A stretch of DNA of 64,000 bases, from contig JANUWF010003370.1 in NCBI GenBank assembly GCA_026120185.1, forward strand, positions 2,096,001 through 2,160,000, written 5' to 3'. Of this stretch, positions 1-12,404 are shown in pieces. The position numbers and the translations under genes are program-made. The notes under the pieces were generated by a model that saw only the letters and a list, made by a program, of their open reading frames with translations, was not told where the DNA came from and made no database searches. The first letter of the stretch is position 1. The number at the start of each line of letters is the position of its first letter. The DNA comes from Voacanga thouarsii. Its lineage: Eukaryota > Streptophyta > Magnoliopsida > Gentianales > Apocynaceae.

Positions 1-1528
1 ATAGGACTACATTAATGTGCTATGACTAGCACATGTTAGACTTTCTAATTTGATCAGGCGGTAGTTCTCACATCCGTGAGCATTATAAGACTCAATGCTA
101 ACACATGGATACTTGTTAATAGAACAAGTACATTAGATGACCTAGCTATGAGATAATCACATGGATAACTATTTAGTGCCAGTGAAAGAATCTCTCTATA
201 GCAAACATACAACTATCCTTAGACTTGATATCTCTAAGGTACTTTGTTTGCTAAACATTGTACTTTGATTCTAATCTCTAGAGCCAGATTGAGGGCCGCC
301 TATGGGATGGATATTGGGTACAATGTGAGGTAAATGAAAGTAGTTGAGAAGGTCAATAAAGAATTTACTACTCCTAATAATAAGGGTGAATATCTCACAG
401 CCACTTGTAGGAATTACTACTCGTGAAATCCTTGGCCAAGGTGATTGTGTATTTGAAATAGCTCCAATTGATACACATATAGAGTAGTGAATTCTTGGTA
501 CAAGTACTAATATATTTAGGCCAGAATTAATATTTATTCTGGAGGGAGTTGGTACTAATTCCGTACTCCAAAACGAATGAGATATTGTATGGTGAAAGGA
601 GTTTATTTCACAATAGTATGTTATTGAAGGGTTCATGTCAAGCCACAGACTTCCTAGACAATTGGGTAGTCATCATATATTGCTAGATACCACTCATGAT
701 TTACTGAGTGGGGGTCTATTAATTGATGAATTAATAAACCAATCATGTTTCGAATTAATATGTTAATTCTAAATTATTAAGGATTATTAACCCCAAAGAC
801 ATTTGGATTACTTCATATTCGCTACCAATAAATTGGAAAACCTAATAGGTCACACACAATAGAGGATTAAGTACTTAAGATGTTATTTGATAACATTATG
901 GGGTTAATTGTGACAAGAAAAAGTTATTATGGTCAAATTATAATTAGTTTTTGGGCCAAATTGTAATTGTCATATCTTGATGAATCCAATTACAATTCAT
1001 GAATTCTAATCCTTTTATAATTCTAGAAAGCTTGATGCCGTAGTGTTCTATGACCTAGTAGAGTGATATATGGGATATCACGCAATTCAAAAGAGCAGTA
1101 TATATTTTTTTATATAGTGGGAATTGCTCTCTGGGTGAAAAAAAACATAGGACATACACACGGTGTTCCTATTCTCTCTCACAACAAAGAAGAAAACCTA
1201 GCCGCCTTCTAGTTTTCTGCTAGCACAGAAAACATTTGGTGTCTTGAGTAATCATTCTCATGTGGATTACTGTTAGAGGCAGTCTCACGTTGAGATTGAA
1301 GAGGCCAGACGGACAGTTCATTGTCCTGTTACTGTTTGATCGAGAGGTTTGCTAGATCGCATCTTAGTCATTCAACGAGAAAGAAATATTTTGAAATGAC
1401 AAAGACATCTGAAAAGGTATGTTTATTTGTTTTTGAACCATCTATTACACATACATGCAGCCCTCTTTTCTAGAATCCTTTTATTCCCGCTGCGTAATAT
1501 ATATATGATACATATAAAGGTTCTAATA
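1..1528 (+). repeat. 5' LTR of the left Copia element (partial)
   Basis: Aligns with 7399-8903 and with 61727-63233; about 250 bp of its 5' end lie outside the window. It ends just before a decayed primer binding site. It contains a promoter-like stretch (TATATATTTTTT near 1100) followed by the CT-rich and ACAAAGAAGAAAACC leader seen in all three copies. Confidence 0.88.
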
Positions 1529-1529
1529 G

Positions 1530-1542
1530 TAGTATAAGAGCC
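1530..1542 (+). other. Decayed tRNA-iMet primer binding site
   Basis: TAGTATAAGAGCC sits directly after the LTR end. The intact counterpart at 63235-63247 reads TGGTATCAGAGCC, so two positions have changed. Confidence 0.75.
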
Positions 1543-1548
1543 AGGTAT

Positions 1549-1580
<32 letters not shown>
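1549..1580 (+). repeat. (GT)n microsatellite
   Basis: Alternating GT run of about 16 units with one early A interruption, just inside the Copia leader. Confidence 0.9.
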
Positions 1581-3908
1581 TTTATAGGTCTATGTTGTTG
1601 TGAAATTGTTTCACGCGACTGTGTTTTAATTTATGTTACAAAAATGGTTTCTGTGCTTGGTCCCTGATGAAATCGTTTCACCGAAGTCTTTGTTTTTCTG
1701 TGAAATTTGTTTCACGATTGTTTGGGTATTAGCTGTGCTCTCTAGAAATTTTTTCTATGAGAAATTGTTAGTGCATTCTGAAATCATTTTGTGAATGCAG
1801 TGTTTGGAAATTGGTTTTGTGGGTTGCGGTTTTGATGTACATTATTTTTGTAATGGCTATAGTGATGTTCTAAAAAATGTAAACTTGTTTGATTTTCAAG
1901 AAAATTAGTTTTATGAAAATTACAGTTTCAATTCAATACAGAAAAGGTGTTTCTGTGTATTCCGCTTGTGTGAAGTAAGAAAAGTTCTGTTTGGTTTAAT
2001 TTTCTACACAATAGAATGTTTGTTTTGTAAAAATTGATTGTAGATGGAAATTGTTTCGTAAGGTTTTAAATTGTAGATTTGTGAACACTGCTAGATGAAG
2101 ACGAACAGAATGTCTGTTCTCTGAAAAACACTGCGATAATTGAAGAAGAAATATCCAAAAATTGTTTCTGGAAGTGGCGAAAAAAAAAAATGTTTTGGCC
2201 CCAAGCTGCGACTTGAGGCACAAGAACTCCAAGCCTCGGCTTGGAACCACGGCTCACATGGTTTGGCTCCCTATTTGGGCATTGTGGCTCGTGAGGATGG
2301 ATGTGCATCTTGGGCAGGATGTGTATCATCCTGCTGTATCATCCTGCCCAGGAATGTTAAGTTTGACTTTCAGTTTTGTCTTCAATTGGCCCCCGAGATG
2401 GTTTATTATTTTTTCTTTTTCCACTTGCACCCAAAACTTCCCAAAATTCTTGTTTTGAGACTAACCATGATTAATTTCTAAAATTGGTTTTGGAAATTAA
2501 TATATATTATCTAAAATATTGATTTTACATATGTAAAAAAATAAGTTTTTTTATTAATTCTTATTTTGAGAATTAAATCTAATTATGATGAGTTTTTAAA
2601 TGGGACCCATGATTTGGGATAAAATTATATTTTAAAAATTAATATATTTTCTAAAATATTGGTTTCAGATTATATATTCTTATTTAATTCTTAAAATATG
2701 ATTTTAGCAATTAATAAATTTTATAAAATATTGATTTTAGAGTTTATCCTAATTAAATTTCTAGAATTTGGTTTTAGAAATTAAATCTAAAATATTGATT
2801 TTAAATTTTATCTTAATTTAATTTCTAGAATTTGATTTTAGAAATTAAATCTAAATTTGTTTTATTTTTTCCAAAATAGAGATTTTAGAATAATAAAATT
2901 ATATGTTTAATTTTGTTTAAGCATATTTAATGGCTTGGTGGATGGTTATGGACCAAAACCAAATTATATCTATTCATGCATTATTTACAGTTTTGGTTTT
3001 ATTAAATAGACCCGCGAGTCCTACATTTTCTAAAATTCTTGTGTAATTCTCTTCTCTTCTAACTCTATTCGAAAGTAACTCGAGGTTTCTCTATTTAAGA
3101 AATTTATGTAATTAGATTACATAGGTTAGATATTAGAATTATTTTAATTTTGGAGATGACAACCAAAACAAGGCGAGAGGGTAAGACATTTTACTTAAAT
3201 CATGCATGAACACGTAGGGTTAACCAAGTTAATTTCTTTTTTCGCTCAAGAAAATTAATTTAGGGAAAGTCCATAACCATACCACGTAATCGCTTTATTA
3301 CCATGATTATCAATTTATGTGATTTATTGATATATTTATGCATGTCATTTGATTAAATCACTAAAAGAAATATATCCATCAATTAATATTAAACCTAATT
3401 TTTTCTATTAATATAGTAAGAATGAGAGTCCTTTTTCGAGACCAAGTTGTTGGGCTAACACAAGCTTATTCAACATCAGACATGTTTAAGCTATGGAATT
3501 AAATTCTTGATTAATGGGTCAGGTTTAGTTAAATTCTTTATCCCGATTGGACTAAATCAAGCATAAAGAAATTTAGAGGAAATATTGGGGTAGCCCAAAA
3601 GGCTTTGAGATTAAAAGATGTTAATAATCTAATGATTCGGTAATTACATGTGATGTAATTGGTATTGGATACCTACCATAGAACATAAGAGTGGCTTGTT
3701 AGGCAAACCTAAGGTCATTCTTAAGGAATTTGGATACCGGTCCATTAGGAAAGCTTCCAACGGGCTTCCCGAATCAATAGTGGGGGCTATTGGTTTGAGT
3801 AATATAGTGAAACAACAATGCAATTAATTAAAGACCTAATTATTTGCATTACATGTGCATATACAGTTGGCTAATTTTCTTTATCTTTACATCTAGGTCA
3901 TCTGCATC
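1581..3908 (+). other. Long untranslated leader of the left Copia element
   Basis: No ORF with recognisable protein similarity. The stretch is AT-rich, especially 2460-2900 where a motif like AAATATTGATTTTA recurs many times. It contains a potential hairpin at 2311-2350 (arms TGGGCAGGATG and CATCCTGCCCA). Confidence 0.6.
2311..2350. repeat. Perfect 11-bp inverted repeat in Copia leader
   Basis: TGGGCAGGATG at 2311-2321 is exactly reverse-complementary to CATCCTGCCCA at 2340-2350, with an 18-base loop. It lies in a locally GC-richer island of an otherwise AT-rich leader. Confidence 0.75.
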
Positions 3909-6900
3909 ATGACAACAAACTTGAACTTATGTAGCGTTTTGGAAATGAACAAATTAACTGAAATAAACTTTCTCAATTGGTATAGAAACTTGAGAATTGT
4001 TCTCAAGTTAGAAAAATTGCTCTACATGTTAGAGGCTCATATTTCGCCACCACCAGCTCAAGATGCTGATACTGATGAGCATGCTATCCACAGGAAGTAT
4101 AAAGAGGACAGTGACAGGCATCCTGTGTGATGTTGGCGTCAATGACCCCTAAGCTACAAAAATAGTATGAGCATATGGATGCTTACTCGATCATCTTGCA
4201 TCTTTATGAGCTGTTTGATGCCCAAGACAGGATGGAAAGATATGAGATATTAAAACAATTGTTCTGTTCAGAGATGGCTGAGGGTACTTCTATGGCCACT
4301 CATGGGCTGAAGATGTTGGACTTAATTGAGAAGCTTGGATTCTTGGTTTTGTGATGGACAACAAATTAATTATTGACTTAACTCTACAATCTTTACTAAG
4401 TAGTTTCTCACAATTTGTGATTAGCTACTATATTAATAAGATTATGTCTACCATACCCAAGTTGATTAATCTACTCAAAACTACAGAGTCCTCCATAAAG
4501 AAGGAATGCAGCTATGTTAGTAGAATCTTCCTCTTCTAGGAAGAAGGTTCCTAAGAAGAAGAAAAAGGCTTCTACTAAGCCCAAATGTGGTGTGAAGAAG
4601 AAGGATGTAGCCACCAATGGGTCATGCCATCACTGTGGCAAAATAGGCCACTAGAGGTGCAACTGTAAGGCCTACTTGGAAATCGTTAAGGAAAAGATGC
4701 AGAAGGAGAAGCTCGCGGGCACTTCTACTTCTACTCTTAGTATGTTTATGATTGAGATAAATACTACTTTTAGAAATGAGAAATGGGTATTGGATATCAG
4801 ATGTGGATCTTTTTTGTGCAATAACTTGCAGGGACTAAAGGGGCATAGAAAGTTAGAGAAATGTGACGTGGACGTACGTACTATAAATGGAGCAAATGTT
4901 GATGTACTTGCTATGGGGACATACGAGTTGAATCCGCCTTCAGGATTAGTTTTAAAATTACAAAACTATTATTTTGTTCTAGTTTTAATGAAAAATATTA
5001 TCTCAGTTACATGTTTAGACTTGTTTGGATTTCATTTGATATTTAAGAATAAATGTTCTTTTTCATTGAATGATATTCATTATGGTTCTGCAACTTTGGT
5101 TAATACTTTATATGTTCCGGACATGGGTAATCTAATTCTCGATATAAACAATATGAAACTAAAGATTGATAACCCAAACATCTTTTACTTATGGCATTGT
5201 CGTTTAGGCTATGTAAACGAGAATCGTGTTTCTAAGTTATACAGGCTTGGTGACTTATGGTCATTTGATTATGAATCATATGGGACTTGCGAGTCTTATT
5301 TATGAGGTAAAATGGCTAAAACTCCTTTTTTGGGAAAAGGAGAAAGGGCCAAAGAGTCATTAGCTCTTATACATTCTGATGTATGTGACCTAATGTCAAT
5401 ACAATCGAGAGGAGCTTATCATTACTTTATAACCTTTATTGATTATTATTCACAATATGAGTATTTGTATTTAATGAAATACAAGTCTGAAACTTTTGAA
5501 AAGTTCAAAGACTTCAAGAATGAAATAGAGAAACAACTTGGAAAAAGTATTAAGATTGTAACATTTGATCGAGGAGGTGAATACTTAAGCCAAGAGTTTC
5601 AGGATTATCTTAGAGATAATGGGATATTACCTCAATGGACTCCATCACATACACCTTAATATAACAGTGTATATGAGAGTAGGAATTGAACCTTCCTAGA
5701 CATTGTATGAATGATGATGGCATCTGCAAACTTGCTAAAATTGTTTTGGGGATTCACACTAGAGACTTTTGTTTATATTCTAAATAGAGTTCCTTAAAAA
5801 ATTGTTAATACTACCGTATTTGAGATGTTCTTTTGCAAGAAACCAAAGTTATTTCACTTGAGAGTCTGGGGTTGCCCTGTCTTTGTTAAAAGGCCACAGT
5901 CAGATAAACTTAAAAGTAAGTCTGACAAGTGTTTGTTTGTGGGTTATCTAAAAGGTTTTTTTTGTTAGATATTATTTCTATCTGCCTGCTGAAACCAAAT
6001 TAGTTGTTTCGAAGCATGCTATCTTCTTAGAGAAGGAGCACATGCTCAAAGGGGACAGTGGGAGTAAAATTGAACTTAGTGAAATTCAAAAAGAACAAAG
6101 AAACAAGGATCAATCGTCTGATCCCACATCTATTGAGAGAATAGATAAACCTTCTACTACACAAGATCCTTATAGGTCGAGTAGGATACGTATGGCACCT
6201 GAGAGTTATGAATTTCTCATAAGTGACCACAATGACGTATTGCTCATAGATAAAAATGAGCCTACTACCTACAAAGAAGTTTTGAACAGTTTAGAATTTG
6301 ACAAATGGCTTGAAGTCATGAAGTCAGAGATGGATTTCATGTATGACAACTAAGTATAGATTTTAGTTTATCCACCCAAAAGAATTAAACCTATTAGGTG
6401 CAAATAAGTTTTCAAGAAAAAATCGACATGGATGGTAACCAAGTTACCTATAAAGCACGACTGGTGGCTAATGGTTATCATTAACAGCATGGTATTGACT
6501 ATGACGAAACCTTCTCACCAGTTACTATGTTGAAATCCATCAGAATACTCCTAGCTATTGTTGCTCATTATGATTGTGAGATCTGGTATATGGATGTGAA
6601 AATAGCTTTCCTAAATGAGAACCTGACTGAGGAATATATGACACAACCTAAGGGTTTCACATCCAACGATAGCACAAAAATGTGTAAGTTGCAAATGTCT
6701 ATTTATGGACTTAAGCAAGCTTTTAGGAGTTGGAACATACGTTTTGATGAAATAATCAAAGTGTTTGGTTTCATTTAAAATATGGATAAATTTGGTGCAT
6801 ACCAGAAGGTTAGTGGGAATGCAGTTCTTTTCCTATCACTTTATGTAAATGACATATTACTAATAGAAGATATTATTTTTATTCTTCATAAGTAAAAGGT

Positions 6901-7130
6901 ATATTGATACTAATTTCCAATATGATAATATTAACTACGATTCACAATCAGGCTACGTATTCAATTTGAGTGCTATTACTTGATTTGTGAAATCAATGAT
7001 AGAAAAGATGTAAAAGATAGAGAGAGTTCCCATGAATGAGAACATAGCTGACCCACTTACAAAAGCACTGTCCCAGAAGAAACATGATAGGCATGTTGAG
7101 TTATTCGATATTAGATACATGAATGATTGA
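3909..7130 (+). pseudogene. Broken Copia gag-pol
   Basis: The reading starts at MTTNLNLCS (3909), followed by a gag segment with the motif NFLNWYRNLRIVL. A CCHC knuckle near 4625-4672 reads CHHCGKIGH then a stop. The protease (about 4780-5020) has DIRCGS where the catalytic D-S/T-G-based motif is expected. The GAG-pre-integrase region (about 5185-5305) ends in a stop. The integrase core (5312-5700) keeps the first Asp in HSDVCD, the second in FDRGGEY and the Glu in VYESRN. Reverse transcriptase runs from about 6250 to 6890: DYDETFSPV, WYMDVKIAFLNE, and YVNDILL where YVDDxLL is usual. After a deletion near 6890-6940, the last part (to 7130) shows an RNase H end and the typical IADPLTKAL tail. 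More than ten in-frame stops or shifts make this non-functional. Confidence 0.92.
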
Positions 7131-7139
7131 CTCTAGTGC

Positions 7140-7150
7140 AAGTGGGAGTT
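7140..7150 (+). other. Polypurine tract of the left Copia element
   Basis: AAGTGGGAG immediately precedes the 3' LTR, the place and composition expected for plus-strand priming. Confidence 0.8.
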
Positions 7151-8903
7151 TCTTAGTGTCGTGCCATAGAGGCAATCACTTGTACTTTATATATGACATA
7201 TTTGTTTTATAATACAGGACATTATTTATCTTTAAATTTGTTTTCTTTACATTCATGTAAAATAACTATTAGATAAAGTCCCTAGTGCAACACTGTGTTA
7301 AGAAAATCGTGATAGAAATCATGATGATTCCTACTACGCTGTATAGTGTTAGTACTTAAATAATCCCTAGCCGTAGTTTTAATGAGATAGGACTACATTA
7401 ATGCACTAAGACTAATACGTGTTAGACTTCTTGATTTGATCAGGTGGTGGTTCTCATATCCGTTAGTATTGTGATACTTAAATTTAACAAGTGGATGCTT
7501 GTTAATAGAACAAGTACATCATATGACCTAGCTAGGAGATAATCACATGGATAACTATTTAGTGCCAGTGATAGAATCTCACTATAGCAAACGTGCAAGT
7601 ATCCTTAGACTTGAGATCTCCAAGGTACTTTGTTCGCTGAGCATTGTACTTTAATTCCAATCTCTGGAGCTATGTGATGGATATTGGATACAATGTGAGG
7701 TAAATGAAAGTAGTTGAGAGGGTCAATAAAGGATTTACCACTCCTAATAGTAGAGGTGATATCTCATATCCACTTGTAGGAATTACTACTCGTGAAATCC
7801 TTGGCCAAGACGATTGTGTATTGGAAACAGTTCCAATTTCTACACATGTAGAGTAGTAGTGAATTCCTGGTACAAGTACTGATATATTCAGGCCAGAATT
7901 AATATTTATTCTGGAGGGAGTTAGTACTAATTCCGTGTTCCAAACCAAATGAGATATTGTATGGTGAAAGGAGTTTATTGTATTGCAGTTTGTTATTGAA
8001 GGGTCTATGTCAAACCACTTAACTTCCTAGACTCTTAGATGGTCATGATGTATTGCTAGATACTACTTATGATCCGCTGAGTGTGGGTTTATTAATTGAT
8101 GAATTAATAAACCAATCATGTTTAGAATTAATAGGTTAATTCTAGATTATTAAGGATTATTAATCCCAAAGATGTTTGGAATAATTCATATTCGCTACCA
8201 ATAGACTGGAAAATCTAATAGGTCACACATAATAGAGGATTAAGTACTCAAGTTGTTATTTGATAACATTATAGGGTTAGTTGTGACAAGAAGAATTTAT
8301 TGTGGTTAATTACAATTAGTTACAATTTTAGGCCAAATTGTAATTGTCAAATCTTGATGAATCCAATTACAATTCACGAAATCTAACCCTTTTAGAATTA
8401 TGGAAAGCTTGATGTTGTAGTGTTCTGTGACCTAATAGAGTGATATACGGGATATCACGCAATTCAAAAAGTCGTATATATTTTTTGATATGGAGGGAAT
8501 TGCTTTTTGGGTGAAAAAAACACAGGACATACACACGGTGTTCCTGTTCTCTCTCACAACAAAGAAGAAAACCTAGCTGTCTTCCAGTTTTCTACTAGCA
8601 CAAAAAACATTCGGTGTCTTGAGTAATCATTCGCATGTGGATTACTATTAGAGTCAGCCTCACGTTGAGATTGAAGAGACGAGACAAACTGTTCATCATC
8701 CGGTTGCTGTTTGATCAAGAGGTTTCCTGGATTGCGCCTCTATCATTCAACAAGAAAGAAATATTTTGAAATGATAAAGACATCCGAAAAGGTATGTTTA
8801 TCTATTTTTGATCTGTCTATTACACATACATGCAGCCCTCTTGTCTAGAATCCTTTTATTTCCGCTCCGTAATGCATATCTGATGCATGTAAGGGTTGTA
8901 ACA
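7151..8903 (+). repeat. 3' LTR of the left Copia element
   Basis: Starts TCTTAGTGTCGTGCC (the third copy starts TGTTAGTGTTGTGCC, so the first bases have mutated) and ends GGGTTGTAACA. Length 1753 bp against 1754 bp for the copy at 61480. The right end abuts, or overlaps by a few bases, a Gypsy LTR that also reads TGTAACA, so the exact end is uncertain by about 7 bp. Confidence 0.87.
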
Positions 8904-11290
8904 TTCACTTTCTCACAAAAGGGCATATAATCACCTAAAGTACTTAAAGGAATAATATTTCCTTTACATATTCCTTCCTTCAATCGTGTGTTCTATATGA
9001 CCATAAGATATTTGCTTAGCCTCATGACTTCTCTTAGTTTATTGAACTCAATGGAACAAAACATAATATGATAGCTCAACGAATTCTGCATTTTCACTTC
9101 ACGACACCCTCTAGTATTTTTTCCATAACTTTTATTTCACATGTCCAATTAATTTCAAACTAGTTCTAAAATATCCCCAAGACATTCTTTCATCAATCCC
9201 ACTTCTGGAACACTAATTACCTTCTTCATTTTATTCAGTTTTGATCACAAATTTCTATCATTTTAATCCCATCATAGATTTGACAACTTTTAGTATTTCC
9301 ATCATAACTTTGTATTCACAAGTCTAAATCATGTCAAATTTGTCCCAAAATGTTCCTTGAACATTTAGATGTAAATTCATGTCATGAGGTTCTAGTGTGA
9401 TTGGCTATTTTGTACAGTTTATTGTTTTATTCAACCCGATAAAAAAATACTCAAAATAGAATTTCTGTTTTGCACGTCTACCTTGCACAAATCAACTCTC
9501 TTTATTTTCCATACCATCTAAAAATTCCAATACCTTTTTTATCATCTAAAAATCTCATCAATCTCCTTAGTTTTAGTCATGGAAAGCACAAACATAACAT
9601 TGTTTAGGTACGACAAAAATCACAGCCATGAACAAAGCATAAGAATGCTTTAATTCTTCTCAAAATAAATCCCATGTTTATCTCTGTTTCTTCTATCTCC
9701 ACTTCAACACTTAACCATCATTTTTCTTTAATCCTTCATTTAATCATTACAAAATCAGTCCATTTTCAGTCATCAAAAAATCTGATTTGGTATGCATAAG
9801 GTATAGAAAATAGCATCCATGTAGTAAGCATTAAAAAGGCTTGATTTTACATCGATAGCCACTAGTTGATTTCATTTCTTTCTTTGTTCATTTCATCCAC
9901 AAATATAGCCATCAATACTCTACTATAACTCCTCCAAAACTTCATCAAACATCATAAAAATCATGACAAAACAACCCTCTAGGCAACCAGCACATAGCTA
10001 TAGCTATACAACGTTGTAACTTCAACTTAACAAAATAAGCATATCTATTTCATGCTTGGTTTCTTGCAAAATTCATATAAAAATACTCCTTATAATCCAT
10101 AGAACAACTTTAATTCTTGAATATTAGCACTTGGCCTTGTGTAGAATGAATTCTAGCTTGAAAATGGTCCAAGCTTTCATCTCCCTCTTCTCTCTCTTTT
10201 TCTCTCGGCAATTCTCTCTCTCTTTCCCTAACTTTTCTTTCCTTCTTCTTTCTTCTTGTGGCTGGTTGTTTCTTTCTCTTTTCTACCATTTTCTCTCTCC
10301 TTTTTCTGGAGTTAAATTGATCGTGTGATCAATTAGGTGTCCTGTGGAGTCTTGTGGAAAGTTTTGAAAGCTTTTGGACACTTATGGAAGATTAGAGAAA
10401 TAATACACATGGCATCTTACTTTTTGTTCACCAATAATTCCTTTTTGTTTTCCTTCATTTTCCCTCTTCTTTTCCTCTTTTTATTCCTCCCTTGGCTGGC
10501 TGCCTTGGTGGCCTTCTTATCATGACTTCTCTTTTAGTTAATTTCCCTTAACATTTTTCCTGTAATACATAGATCTTACAATCAAAGCTTCTTGTGGAAG
10601 CTTGTAGAATCTTGTAGAAATGAGGAGAATTTATAGAATTGTCATCTCACTCATGCAACCAATTATCTTAGACCATGTAGCTCATATAACCAATAATCAA
10701 ACACCACTTAGCTTTTCATATAACCAATCTCCTCAAACTACATGGCTTTCTGTTCAACCGATCACCAAACACCACTTAGCTTCGTTGTACTAATTATATT
10801 AAGCCATGTAGTTTCTATACAACCAATCAACTAATACCATTTAAATTCCATGCAACCAAACATAAAATCCCACGTAGCTTTTCATGCATCTAATCAAATG
10901 TATCCATTTAGCTCCCATACAACCAATCAAATATTTTCATGAATTAAAGAATAGTCTACCAAAATTTAGTCATATTTAAGTATGGGTAACCATACTTCTC
11001 CAAAATTAATCATAGTTAGCGTCACTATTCATCCCGGTTAGTAGAACTTTTTATTCTGCCAATGCAATCTATGCATTACACTAACCTTAATAGTGTCTCT
11101 CAGAATTTCCAAATTCTTTCCAAATTTTTCTTAATTCATGACCAAAATTCCAACGATGCCTCTAAAAATTTTTATTATATTGAAACGTCCGTCTCATTAA
11201 ACTGATAATTTCTTATTTTGGTCATTCATACAAATATTCACTCTGTACAGAGTAGTCATCAATTAAAGTACAAAAGGATGTGATGTTACA
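8904..11290 (-). repeat. Gypsy-type LTR, minus orientation (about 2.4 kb)
   Basis: On the minus strand it would start TGTAACATCACATCC at 11290 and end GAATGTTACA near 8897-8904. Its first part resembles the plus-strand LTR at 15099: both share the TGTAACA start and an AATGAGACG motif at a similar distance. No coding content is convincing. The CT-rich stretches at 10131-10525 only translate to low-complexity Phe/Leu/Ser. No interior of the same element adjoins it, so it is a solo or broken LTR. Confidence 0.6.
10640..10935. repeat. Degenerate tandem repeat (30-45 bp units)
   Basis: A variable unit combining CATGTAGCT or CACTTAGCT with CATACAACCAATCAA is repeated about seven to eight times with substitutions and length changes. 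The related LTR at 15099 shows what looks like a single unit (GATTGGTAGCCCATGGACAT near 15602), so this LTR appears to have expanded it. Confidence 0.7.
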
Positions 11291-12404
11291 TCTACCTTTA
11301 TATAATGTCTCTAAACAGTCCATAGTTGAATTTGGAAAGTTAACACTACTATTGTATAAATTTAGTACTTTTTAAACTCTTTAGGAGGGTTGCATGGCCT
11401 ATATGCAGGCATGTAGCTTGGCCCTACGTGCTTTGTTTCCAAAATATCCAGAGAGTGGGATGGGCAAGATGCATGGCTATGCACTTGCACGGTCGCATGC
11501 ATGATTGTGTGTATAGCTACCGATTTTTCCTCTTGAATTTTGCAAACCTCTGGGACTGGGCATATGCATAATTGTGCATTTGGTAGTGCATGTCTCCTAG
11601 AACTTCTCTATTTTTCATGGCTTGACACATCAAAAGGAGTACAAAATGATGAACATTTCATTTGGAAGATCAAGGAAGCACATGAAAATGGAATGGAGGT
11701 TAAAGTAGCAATGATTAAAATACAACAAAAACAGGGATCGTCTTCCAGAATAGAGCCAATACTGGCCATAAGCTTGTAGCGAGTGCTAGCTAGCTACTAA
11801 GTAAGAAAACACTCCCAGTAGAAGGGAGCCAGTACTGGCCATAGTGCCTTAGCCGACACTGGCCCATGTCAAATATACTTTAACATTTTTGCTTTTGCTT
11901 AGTTCCGGTATTATTTTAATGTAATTTCATTACTCCAGTTTATACTATGTTTTAGGGCCTAAAAACTTGTATTTAGGCCATCTCTTTAAACATTAGAAAT
12001 TTCTTCTTAAAATTGAAGAATCCTTCTTGAGAGTTAAGAGGTAATTCCTTTTAGGACTTCCCCATATCAATCAAAACTTCTCTAAAGAATTACTCCATCC
12101 TAAGAATCTAGTCCCTAATATTATTGGATAGATCAATTCTTCTTCTAAAATGGGTCTTATATTCTAGCTCATGTAAGGGTTTTTTTTTTGGGGGAACAAA
12201 TTGGTTACCTACATCTTCCTATCCTACTTATTCTTAATCTTTCTTAGGTTAGAGATATATCAGTATTGATTTAGTTGGCTTAATTCAATAGATTTTGGAT
12301 TCTTGGTGGCTTGTTTTACCTAGGGTTCTAGTTTTTGAATTATATTCTTGAGTTTTTAAGTATCAAAATTTAAGGGGCTTCCGTGCTTATATCAATATTC
12401 CTCA
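11291..12404. other. No gene seen; TGCA-rich segment and spacer
   Basis: 11390-11600 is dense in GCATGC/TGCATG/TGCAC words, like the Gypsy LTRs at 49833 and 55694. Around 11754 and 11826 the phrase GAGCCARTACTGGCCATA occurs twice in direct orientation and includes the palindrome CCAGTACTGG (second copy). The remainder is AT-rich with no supported ORF. Confidence 0.45.

Larger units (their letters stand above)
1..8903 (+). mobile_element. Degenerate Copia LTR retrotransposon (5' LTR cut by window edge)
   Basis: Two long direct repeats, 1-1528 and 7151-8903, flank an interior with Ty1/copia protein remnants in the order gag, zinc knuckle, protease, integrase, reverse transcriptase, RNase H. 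That order (integrase before reverse transcriptase) defines Copia. The same LTR occurs a third time at 61480-63233, which fixes the LTR length at about 1.75 kb. Over the first 180 aligned bases the two LTRs differ at roughly one base in seven by eye, so the insertion is old. The interior has many stops and a deletion between reverse transcriptase and the RNase H end, so the copy is dead. The lineage (Angela/Tork-like by LTR and PBS style) is an inference. Confidence 0.9.

Noticed and set aside
2066..2481. Overlapping ORFs around the GC-richer island of the left Copia leader
   Set aside because: Non-coding leader position, overlapping frames on both strands, no family resemblance.
10131..10525. 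Two Phe/Leu/Ser-rich short ORFs that look like membrane segments
   Set aside because: Pyrimidine-rich LTR sequence; no start context, no family resemblance, no conserved frame.
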